NCBI GenBank assembly: GCA_964577055.1
Contig: CAZNWC010000001.1
Coordinates: forward strand, 271,070-335,069
DNA: 64,000 nucleotides
From: PNNG01 sp964577055
GTDB taxonomy: Bacteria > Bacteroidota > Bacteroidia > UBA7662
Reading direction: 5' to 3'
Part shown: one piece after another, positions 24,477 to 31,417 of the stretch
How the letters are laid out: the number at the start of each line of letters is the position of its first letter
Position numbering within the stretch: the first letter of the stretch is position 1
Notes under the pieces: generated by a model
What the model was told of the DNA's origin: nothing
Databases searched by the model: none
Seen by the model: only the letters and a program-made list of their open reading frames with translations
Program-made: the position numbers and the translations under genes

Positions 24477-24863
24477 ATGATGAAGTGGAAGGAAGTATTG
24501 GTGCTCGATGACGATAGACTCGTTCATCTATTGGTGCAGCAATTGAGTAAGAAAGCCCAATTGCCGTGGCGTATCAGGCATGTGTACTTTCTTGAGGAAG
24601 CCCTGCACCTGATTGATGAAAACCACTTCGACTTGCTCCTGTCAGACGTTCATTTGCAACATCCCTCCAAAATTTGGCATTTACTCGGGGCACTTCCTGA
24701 AAAGAATCCGCTTCCGGTGGTGCTCATGAGCAGTGAAGTCACAGCCGAAGTACGCGCCCAGGCATTTCAATACAAGCGGGTGCGTTCACTTTTCCGCAAA
24801 CCATTGCCTGCGGAGCATCTCATCAGCATCCACAATGACTTTCTTCACCAAACTACCACATGA
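24477..24863 (+). CDS. single-domain response regulator
   Basis: A 128-residue CheY-like receiver with nothing after it. The acidic cluster is VLDDDR (Asp 11-13), the phospho-acceptor is Asp 57 in LLSDVHL, the switch Ser is 85 (LMSSE) and the conserved Lys is 108 (FRKPLP). It would be phosphorylated by a histidine kinase and act through protein contacts. No kinase gene is in the window. The next receiver gene starts within its stop codon (four-base overlap), so both are made together. Confidence 0.88.
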   Translation: MMKWKEVLVLDDDRLVHLLVQQLSKKAQLPWRIRHVYFLEEALHLIDENHFDLLLSDVHLQHPSKIWHLLGALPEKNPLPVVLMSSEVTAEVRAQAFQYKRVRSLFRKPLPAEHLISIHNDFLHQTTT

Positions 24864-25264
24864 ATTCCGCCGATTTGAAAAAAAACATCCTCTTGATCGA
24901 CGATGACGCTGTGGCGCACTATGTAGTGAAGCGCATGGCCGATCATGCAGGTTTCAATTGGGATTTGCGTAGCTTTTTAAACCCTTTCGATGCCCTTAAC
25001 TCTTTGGTAGATCCGTCCTGGCAACCTGATTTGGCCATCATCGACCATCATTTACCCGAGCTTACCGGGGTTTCATTCGCAGAATTATTGCGTCAACAAG
25101 GCTATGATTTTCCGTGGATATGGATTTCATCAGGACTTGAAAAACCACATTTCGGCGATTTTTTTGCCCCCGAAGCTTGCATTACAAAGCCTTTGATGCC
25201 CGAAAGCATTTCTCTTTGCGATTCATTGGCCAGCAGGATGTTCCAGCTGCGACTTCAAGGCTGA
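24860..25264 (+). CDS. single-domain response regulator
   Basis: A second receiver of 134 residues. Key residues are Asp 14-16 (LLIDDDAV), phospho-acceptor Asp 62 (AIIDHHL), Ser 90 in WISSG, and Lys 110 in ITKPLMP. Identity to the first receiver looks low apart from these motifs, so it is not a recent duplication. Overlap with the first receiver suggests a two-member phosphorelay or a pair that interact with one kinase. Its 3' end overlaps the convergent mpl by 10 bases. Confidence 0.88.
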   Translation: MNSADLKKNILLIDDDAVAHYVVKRMADHAGFNWDLRSFLNPFDALNSLVDPSWQPDLAIIDHHLPELTGVSFAELLRQQGYDFPWIWISSGLEKPHFGDFFAPEACITKPLMPESISLCDSLASRMFQLRLQG

Positions 25265-26607
25265 GACGCCAATATCTTTTGGATGTCCATGCCATCATAG
25301 GTGCCGCTGCTCATCAGTAACCATACTCCCTGGTGCGGCTGAGAAGCCAGCTTTTGGTGTAAGGCTGGGGCCAAATCAAACACTTGTAGTCCTTCTTTTT
25401 GAAAACCAGCGAGCACTTCTTCTTTACTGAATGCTTCTAGGCGTTTACTGGCAACCACTTCCGGGCTATAATAAACCACCGCTTCATCGGCCCCTTCCAT
25501 GCTTCCAGCATAATGCGACAAAAACTCACGCTTTAGGCTTGAAAAAGTATGTAGCTCAAGCACAGCGAACAAAGTTCTAGCTGGGAACATTTCTCTAACG
25601 GCTGCTACGGTAGCCTTTACTTTGCTGGGGGCATGGGCAAAATCGCGGAACACCACCCAATCTTTGCTGCGGTGGATACACTCCAATCGTCGCGCAGTAC
25701 CGGGAAAAGAAGCAATGGCTTGGTAAAATTCTTCTTTGCTGATACCGGCTTCTGCTGTTAGCAAACGTGCTGCAGCCACATTTTCAATGTTGTGCTGACC
25801 AAAAACCTGCATGGGAATCTTGCCCAATGATGTTTTGAGGAATAAATAGCCATCTTCCATCACATAATCGGCTGCGTGGTACGGCTTTAGTTGCAGTTTT
25901 TCGGCATAAGGCTGTACCAAGTTCACCAAATCAGCATCACCATCGTAATAACCCAAAACGGCACCTGGCAACATGCTTTCGGCCAAAAGGCGGAACTGCT
26001 GCAAATAGCTGTCGTAAGTAGGGAATACGTTGATGTGGTCCCAAGCCACCCCCGAAATCACTGCCGCATGCGGTTGGTAATGGAGGAATTTGGGGCGTGG
26101 ATCAAGCGGTGAAGTGAGGTATTCGTCGCCTTCAATCACCATTATCTGGGCCGATTCGCTCAGGCGCACCATGCGTTCAAAGCCGGCCAATTGACTGCCC
26201 ACCAAATAATCAAAATCGCGTTTGTGGAAGCGCAAAACGTGCATCACCATGGCGGTAATGGTCGTTTTCCCGTGCGAACCCGCCACTACCAGGCGCTTTT
26301 TATGGCTGGCGTGCTGGTAAACGTATTCTGGGAAAGAATAAATCTTCAAGCCGAGCTCCTTGGCTTTGAGCAATTCGGGATTATCGGCCCGGGCGTGCAT
26401 GCCTAAAATCACCGCGTCGAGGCCTGCATGAATCTTTTCGGGAAACCAACCTGTGGAGGCAGGGAGAAGTCCAGCCGCTTCGAGTCGCGAACGTGAGGGT
26501 TCTTGTAAAATATCATCTGAACCAGTTACGGTATGGCTGTTGGCTTGCAGTTCGAGGGCCAGGTTGTGCATCACGGCGCCGCCTATGGCTATGAGGTGGA
26601 TATTCAT
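25255..26607 (-). CDS. mpl: UDP-N-acetylmuramate:tripeptide ligase, Mpl type
   Basis: A 450-residue Mur ligase. The N-terminal Rossmann domain starts MNIHLIAIGGAVMHNLAL, followed by SDDILQEPSRSRL. The ATP-binding P-loop is AGSHGKTTITAMV. The central VIEGDEYLTSPLDPRPKF and the late FRDFAHAPSKVKAT are more like Mpl than MurC. Mpl attaches recycled L-Ala-gamma-D-Glu-meso-Dap tripeptide to UDP-MurNAc in the cytosol. MurC is the alternative, but the missing SG(T/S)HGKTT-MurC contacts and the DDEIFEP-like segment favour Mpl. Confidence 0.82.
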   Translation of the reverse strand: MNIHLIAIGGAVMHNLALELQANSHTVTGSDDILQEPSRSRLEAAGLLPASTGWFPEKIHAGLDAVILGMHARADNPELLKAKELGLKIYSFPEYVYQHASHKKRLVVAGSHGKTTITAMVMHVLRFHKRDFDYLVGSQLAGFERMVRLSESAQIMVIEGDEYLTSPLDPRPKFLHYQPHAAVISGVAWDHINVFPTYDSYLQQFRLLAESMLPGAVLGYYDGDADLVNLVQPYAEKLQLKPYHAADYVMEDGYLFLKTSLGKIPMQVFGQHNIENVAAARLLTAEAGISKEEFYQAIASFPGTARRLECIHRSKDWVVFRDFAHAPSKVKATVAAVREMFPARTLFAVLELHTFSSLKREFLSHYAGSMEGADEAVVYYSPEVVASKRLEAFSKEEVLAGFQKEGLQVFDLAPALHQKLASQPHQGVWLLMSSGTYDGMDIQKILASQP

Positions 26608-26731
26608 GTTTTCAGCGTTTGGAGTATCATCCTTTTTGTGAGCTGCAATTTGGCGAATGCGATTGAAACTTTATCCACGATTTTCGGTGGGTGGACTGCA
26701 TCCTGTAGGTGCCGCAGGCGGGGCCGTGGTT

Positions 26732-26832
26732 GCCTGCTTTGGCAGGCTGTAAGCCTTCGTTGAGTGAACGAAGTGAGCCTTCTCTCAGGGAGCGCAGCGA
26801 GCGGTCTAAAAAGCTGACGAAGTGAGCGGTCT
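26732..26832. repeat. hairpin and GAAGTGAGC/GCAGCGAGC intergenic repeats
   Basis: The 269-base spacer between mpl and the MBL gene holds a hairpin GCCTGC/GCAGGC (26732-26747) followed by CTGTAA. It also holds GAACGAAGTGAGC (26766-26778), GGAGCGCAGCGAGCGGTCT (about 26789-26806) and CTGACGAAGTGAGCGGTCT (26814-26832). The last two share GAGCGGTCT and look like degenerate copies of one unit. No gene is supported here. Confidence 0.5.
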
Positions 26833-26876
26833 GCGCATCTACTCTCTCAACATCGTACATTAGCACAAAAAAGCCT

Positions 26877-27716
26877 ATGAAACTCTATACCATCGACACA
26901 GGCCACTTTAAACTCGATGGCGGCGCCATGTTTGGCGTGGTCCCCAAAAGTTTGTGGCAAAAACACAATCCTGCCGACAGCAACAACATGTGTTCGTGGG
27001 CACTGCGCTGCTTGTTGGTGGAAAATGGCGACCGACTCATCCTCATCGACAATGGCATGGGCGACAAACAGGACGAAAAGTTCTTTGGCTTCTATTACCT
27101 CCACGGCGAAGGCGAGCTGCATCAAAGTCTGGCCAAACACGGCTTCACTGCGGCCGACATCACCGATGTGGTCCTCACTCACCTACATTTCGACCATTGC
27201 GGTGGTTCGGTAAAGTGGAAAGCCGATCGTTCGGGTTTTGAACTGGTATTCCCCAATGCAACCTATTGGATGCACCATGACCAATACCACTGGGCCTATC
27301 CTACCCCTAATGCACGCGAAAAAGCATCCTTCCTCAAAGAAAACATCCAGCCTATTATGGAAAGCGGACATGCCAAGCTGATCAAAGATGGCGAAAAAGC
27401 AGCCGGGCTCGATTTCCTTCGGGTAGATGGCCATACCGAAGCCATGATATTGCCTAAAATCCACTACAAAGGCCAAACCATTTTGTATTGTGCCGACTTG
27501 CTGCCGTCGATTGCCCACCTGCCTTTGCCATGGATCATGGCGTACGACATGCGTCCGCTCGACACCCTTCGCGAAAAAACCGAAATTTTGCCAATGGCTG
27601 CTGCCAACCAATGGCTGTTGTACTTCGAGCACGACCCTCAGGTTGAGCTTTGTTCGGTCGTTGCCGGGGACAAAGGCGTAAAAGCCGACCAAGTTTTGAA
27701 ATTGAGCGATTTGTAG
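26877..27716 (+). CDS. MBL-fold metallo-hydrolase, quorum-lactonase-like group
   Basis: A 279-residue MBL-fold protein with the motif THLHFDHCGG near residue 103. Further ligands are the late His in VDGHTEAMI and the Asp in YCADLLPS. The short HxHxDH form followed by CGG and a gap before the third His is typical of the AHL-lactonase/YqjP-type group. The protein is cytosolic. An AHL substrate is not demonstrated; many relatives act on other lactones or phosphoesters. It differs clearly from the glyoxalase-II-like MBL protein at 855-1544. Confidence 0.78.
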   Translation: MKLYTIDTGHFKLDGGAMFGVVPKSLWQKHNPADSNNMCSWALRCLLVENGDRLILIDNGMGDKQDEKFFGFYYLHGEGELHQSLAKHGFTAADITDVVLTHLHFDHCGGSVKWKADRSGFELVFPNATYWMHHDQYHWAYPTPNAREKASFLKENIQPIMESGHAKLIKDGEKAAGLDFLRVDGHTEAMILPKIHYKGQTILYCADLLPSIAHLPLPWIMAYDMRPLDTLREKTEILPMAAANQWLLYFEHDPQVELCSVVAGDKGVKADQVLKLSDL

Positions 27717-27745
27717 TGCATATTGCAGTTTGATAAGACCTGTTT

Positions 27746-29254
27746 ATGAAAAAAACGCTCCTCATCAGCGGTTTGCTGGCGGCCACCTGTGCCTATGCCC
27801 AAATACCTGCCGGCGTTCCTACCCAAGGATTGGTAGCCTATTATGGCTTCAACGGCAACATCCAAGATGCTTCGCCCGCCAACAATCACCTGACCCAAGT
27901 AGGTACCACGGGGGTAACGGCCACCACCGACCGATTTGGGAACCCCAACAGCGCCTATGAATTCGGCGGAGCGGGTTACTTCACCAACACGGCACCCAGT
28001 TTTACCTTGAGTCCCTCCCAACCCTTCACCATGAGTGCCTGGGTGCTCAAAACGGGTGGTACGGTAGCCGTGATGGTGGCCACCAATGCTGCCGGGAACT
28101 TCATTACCATTTTACAAAGTGGCACCACCAATACCCAATTCGGTACCAACAAACAACAATCGGCCTGGATTTGGGCCCAGACGCCGAATACCCTTAACAC
28201 TTGGGAGCATTACACATGTGTGTACGAGGCACCTGCCATGAAGTTGTACAAAAACGGCGTGCTCGCGGCTACCAACACCTTTACACATACCGCCACCAAT
28301 AGCGCAAACCTGCCGCTGTGGATTGGCCGAGGTGTTGGCGGTGGCAACTGGTTGGGCAAAATCGACGAGGTAGGCTTTTGGAACCGGGCGCTCGATAGCA
28401 ATGAAGTGGCCCTCCTCTTTTCGGGCTGCGGCGCACGATTTAGTCAGCAACCTACCAACCAGCAACTTTTTCGCAACCAAGACGCCTTGTTTGTGGCAGG
28501 AGGAGCTGCTGCCGCTGCCCAGCGCCAGTGGCAAGTAAATACGGGCGCGGGCTTTAGCAATATTGCAGCCGGTAACAGTCGCTACCAAGGCACAACCAGT
28601 GATAGTTTGCGTGTGCAAAACGTTGATTTCGACCTCAACCAAGCCCAATTCCGCTGCGTTGTCAGCGATAGTACCTGCAGCGACACCAGTGCAAGCGTGA
28701 CCTTGAGTGTGCTTTGCAATGTGATGTTGGGCGACCAACCTTTGCCTGCCAGCGCGCGCATGCAGGAAACAGCCACCTTCAGGGTAAGCAGTTTTGACCC
28801 GGCAGCCAGCTTCCAATGGCAGGTGAACGGTGGCAGCGGTTATGCTAACCTCACCAACGGCACCAATGTGCAAGGCGCTACCAGCGACACCCTCCGTTTG
28901 TTGAATGTGGCCCTTGGTCAAAACGGAAACCTCTACCGCTGCATCATTGTGCGGGCACCTTGTACCGATACCTCTGCCGCCGCAGCCCTCACCGTCATCA
29001 ACACCACTTCGGTAGCCGATTTGGAAGCATTCAACTGGAAGGTGTATCCCAATCCCACTGCCAGTCAATGGCAGGTAAAGGTGCCCGAAGGCAGCGAAAA
29101 CCTTCCTTGGCAGCTGATGAATGTGCAGGGACAGCGTGTTGCTGGCGGAAGCTGGAACAGCGGTGTGCAGCCCCTCGATGCAGGCACTTTGCCCCAAGGA
29201 GTGTACTGGTTGCAAGTTCCGGGTAAGGGACAAATACGTTTGGTGAAGCAATAA
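27746..29254 (+). CDS. secreted LamG-domain protein with Ig-like repeats and T9SS sorting domain
   Basis: A 502-residue secreted protein with a signal peptide. Residues about 25-230 form a LamG/concanavalin A-like domain (LVAYYGFNGNIQDASPANNH, SAWVLKTGG, LPLWIGRGVGGGNWLGKIDEV). Two Ig-like repeats follow, each with QWQVN and a CxxxDTS pattern (RCVVSDSTCSDTSA and RCIIVRAPCTDTSA). The end has KVYPNPTASQWQV and YWLQVPGKGQIRLVKQ, a type A sorting domain. It probably binds carbohydrate or matrix at the cell surface. No catalytic domain is seen. A strong terminator follows. Confidence 0.85.
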   Translation: MKKTLLISGLLAATCAYAQIPAGVPTQGLVAYYGFNGNIQDASPANNHLTQVGTTGVTATTDRFGNPNSAYEFGGAGYFTNTAPSFTLSPSQPFTMSAWVLKTGGTVAVMVATNAAGNFITILQSGTTNTQFGTNKQQSAWIWAQTPNTLNTWEHYTCVYEAPAMKLYKNGVLAATNTFTHTATNSANLPLWIGRGVGGGNWLGKIDEVGFWNRALDSNEVALLFSGCGARFSQQPTNQQLFRNQDALFVAGGAAAAAQRQWQVNTGAGFSNIAAGNSRYQGTTSDSLRVQNVDFDLNQAQFRCVVSDSTCSDTSASVTLSVLCNVMLGDQPLPASARMQETATFRVSSFDPAASFQWQVNGGSGYANLTNGTNVQGATSDTLRLLNVALGQNGNLYRCIIVRAPCTDTSAAAALTVINTTSVADLEAFNWKVYPNPTASQWQVKVPEGSENLPWQLMNVQGQRVAGGSWNSGVQPLDAGTLPQGVYWLQVPGKGQIRLVKQ

Positions 29255-29271
29255 TCGATTTAGGATATCTG

Positions 29272-29303
29272 AAAAGCCCGTCTGAAAACGATGGGCTTTT
29301 TTG
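29272..29303 (+). terminator. rho-independent terminator
   Basis: An 11-bp stem AAAAGCCCGTC / GATGGGCTTTT (one G-U pair) with loop TGAAAAC is followed by T residues, 17 bases after the LamG gene stop. Confidence 0.8.
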
Positions 29304-29331
29304 TTTTCACCCAAATTCGGCATCTTTGGGC

Positions 29332-29703
29332 ATGACCATAGCAGTTGATTTTGATGGCGTTATTCACGCCTACAGCAAGGGATGGAACGGCGGCGCCATT
29401 TACGATCCGCCCGTGCCCGGCACCCGCGAAGCCTTGCAAGCCCTGAAGGACAAGGGCTGGAAAATCTACATTTTCAGTACGCGTACCAACAAAATGTTTC
29501 GCAAAAAAGACGAAGAAGACCAGGAAGTGGCCATGAAACGCTGGTTGGCCGAGCACCAAATTCCGTTTGATAAAATTTGGACCTTTGGCAAGCCCATGGC
29601 CGATGTATACCTCGATGACCGGGCCATTGGTTTCCGTGGCGATTGGAGCAGTTCGTTGCAGGAAATCGAAAATTTTGTACCCTGGACCAAAACCGATGAC
29701 TGA
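29332..29703 (+). CDS. HAD-like hydrolase domain protein
   Basis: A small 123-residue HAD-type protein. Motif I is AVDFDGVIHAY (Asp 6 and Asp 8), motif II is YIFSTRTN, and motif IV lies near VYLDDRAIGF. It lacks a cap domain and resembles short phosphatase-like HAD proteins and 5' nucleotidase-like proteins in phage and Bacteroidota. It is a cytosolic protein of unknown substrate. ATG 29332 is preferred to TTG 29326, six bases upstream. The next gene starts right at the stop. Confidence 0.78.
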   Translation: MTIAVDFDGVIHAYSKGWNGGAIYDPPVPGTREALQALKDKGWKIYIFSTRTNKMFRKKDEEDQEVAMKRWLAEHQIPFDKIWTFGKPMADVYLDDRAIGFRGDWSSSLQEIENFVPWTKTDD

Positions 29704-30164
29704 TGGAAGCCCTCTTCAAAAAACTCAACTTCAAGGAGCAGCGCAAGGTACTGTTTGCAGCTGCTCCCGACAGCATGGCCGAAGCCATTGCCTGGATGCG
29801 AAGCCGCGCCGAAGTGCTGCTCGATGATACAACAGCCATCGACTGCGATTTCGCCATGGGCTTTGCTACCACCCAAGCGGGCTTAGACGCCCTGTCGCAG
29901 CAATTGGCCGCAGCTGTACCGGGCGATGGCATCATCTGGATTTGTTACCCCAAAGGCAGCAGCAAAAAGTACAAATGCGAGTTCAACCGCGATACCGGCT
30001 GGACCGTTTTAGGTGCGCTTGGCTTTGAACCCGTGCGCCAGGTGGCCGTAGATGACGATTGGAGTGCCTTGCGTTTCCGCCGGGTGAGCTTCATCAAAAC
30101 CCTTACCCGCAGCAAAGACATGAGCCTCACCGAGGAGGCCAAGCGCCGCACTACGGGGAAATAG
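29703..30164 (+). CDS. conserved hypothetical protein (DUF3052-like)
   Basis: A 153-residue cytosolic protein. The conserved core is WICYPKGSSKKYKCEFNRD, then WTVLGALGFEPVRQVAVDDD and WSALRFRRVSFIK, a pattern I know from a widespread family of unknown function close to DUF3052. The start of the protein (LFKKLNFKEQRKVLFAAAPDS) is also typical. The function is unknown. The ATG overlaps the HAD gene stop by one base, so the pair is an operon. Confidence 0.65.
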   Translation: MEALFKKLNFKEQRKVLFAAAPDSMAEAIAWMRSRAEVLLDDTTAIDCDFAMGFATTQAGLDALSQQLAAAVPGDGIIWICYPKGSSKKYKCEFNRDTGWTVLGALGFEPVRQVAVDDDWSALRFRRVSFIKTLTRSKDMSLTEEAKRRTTGK

Positions 30165-30518
30165 TCCGCGCATGATGCGGATCACACGCAGATTTTGAAC
30201 CTGATTTTTGTAACATATGCGTGAAAAGGGCCACAGATTTCACCCATACTGCGCTCCTATTTGTGGTACCGATGTATTGGCACCTATCTATTGCATCCTT
30301 GTGACTGCAAGCCTTTTTAGCTCTGCGGGCTTAGGACAAGCTGCGGAGCAGTGCAGGCCAAATGCCTCCGCTTTCTTGGGTTAAGCGTGCAGCCTATTTC
30401 TGCACTGAGAATTTGCTGTTCTAAGCTGCCGCCGTCATAAGAATGTGCCATTGACTTTTAGCAGGTTAAAAACCTCTCCGCGCCTCTGCGGTTCAAACCT
30501 GCAACACAGACAAGCCTT
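30165..30518. other. 354-base spacer without a gene
   Basis: No reading frame here is protein-like. A palindromic CCGCGCATGATGCGG lies at the left end. Near the right end (30470-30500) stands a CCTCTCCGCGCCTCTGCGGTT segment, similar in style to the CTCCGTGTCCTCCGTG stretch at 20730-20755. These look like degraded intergenic repeats. Confidence 0.4.
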
Positions 30519-30749
30519 TCACCGCAACCCCACCAACAACTTCTCCAGCCCGTTGGTCTTGATCACCCACAAAGTCTCCAACTGCACCCCCAACTTGCCC
30601 TTTGGGAAACCCTGCCGCGCAAACCACTCGAGGTAATAGACCGGAATTTCAGCCAAAATGGTGTCTTTGTACTTGCCATAAGGCATGCGGTCGCGCACCA
30701 AACTCAGGAGCAACTGCGGGTCGGGACCCGGCACCAATGCTTCGGCCAT
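30519..30749 (-). CDS. DUF3820 family protein
   Basis: A 76-residue protein with MPYGKYKDTILAEIP, YYLEWFARQGFPKGKLG and LETLWVIKTNGL, the DUF3820 pattern. The family is sometimes called a quorum-sensing-regulated virulence factor, but its activity is unknown. Its core resembles the C-terminal domain of the DnaQ-like exonuclease at 23407-24332. The start overlaps the DUF2911 stop by one base (TGATG), so it is the second gene of a two-gene operon. Confidence 0.82.
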   Translation of the reverse strand: MAEALVPGPDPQLLLSLVRDRMPYGKYKDTILAEIPVYYLEWFARQGFPKGKLGVQLETLWVIKTNGLEKLLVGLR

Positions 30750-31294
30750 CAGGGCTTTGCTACAGGCACTTCTACCAAGGTGTTTTCCCAGGCCAATTGC
30801 AGGCGGCTGGGATTTTCAGCCAGCGTAATGGTAAAATTTTCTTGCAATGCTGGCAATTTTTGGGCTGGTACTTTTACCGTAAGTACATCTTTTTCGGGCT
30901 TGCGCGAGGCTTTGCCTCCCCAGCTCACACCCCAACCGTAGGCGCCGCTGTTCCACATGAGCTGCCACTCGGTTTCACCGGGAATGGTCCAAAAGGTGTA
31001 TTTACCGGCAGGCAATGTTTGTCCGCCGATCACCAAATCGTTTTCGGTATCAAAGGTAGTGGCTTCGTTGGCACCCGTGCGCCATACTTCATTGTAGGGC
31101 ACCAAACCGCCAAAAATGGCGCGGCCTTTCACGGCGGGACTGCAATACACCATTTGCAAGCCCAGGGCTTCGCTTTGGAGGGTGGTTTGGGGACTGTGTT
31201 TGCGGGTTTCGGCTTGTAAATTGCGGAACCAAACGACGGCGGCAGCGGTGAGGATCACCAATACCAGTACAACTATTTTGAAGGTTTTGCTCAT
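30749..31294 (-). CDS. DUF2911 family protein
   Basis: A 181-residue protein with one N-terminal membrane anchor or signal (FKIVVLVLVILTAAAVVWF). Family motifs are IFGGLVPYNEVWRTGANEAT, IGGQTLPAGKYTFWTIPG and WGVSWGGKAS. The domain is DUF2911, a periplasmic or secreted beta-protein of unknown role in Bacteroidota. A second copy lies at 60756-61295. A short region upstream has TTTACCTTTA, close to the -7 consensus. Confidence 0.88.
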   Translation of the reverse strand: MSKTFKIVVLVLVILTAAAVVWFRNLQAETRKHSPQTTLQSEALGLQMVYCSPAVKGRAIFGGLVPYNEVWRTGANEATTFDTENDLVIGGQTLPAGKYTFWTIPGETEWQLMWNSGAYGWGVSWGGKASRKPEKDVLTVKVPAQKLPALQENFTITLAENPSRLQLAWENTLVEVPVAKP

Positions 31295-31417
31295 GACAGT
31301 AGGATAATTTAAAGGTAAACATTGCCGTGCAAATGTGCATGGTGCCTGAGGATTTCCTGCGCTCGAAGATTATCCAAACGAAACAATCCCTTCGTTTGTC
31401 TTTCTTTGACCTAAAGT

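Noticed and set aside
28112..29323. Long minus-strand frame of 403 codons
   Set aside because: It is antisense to the LamG protein and crosses its terminator; its composition is that of an antisense shadow.
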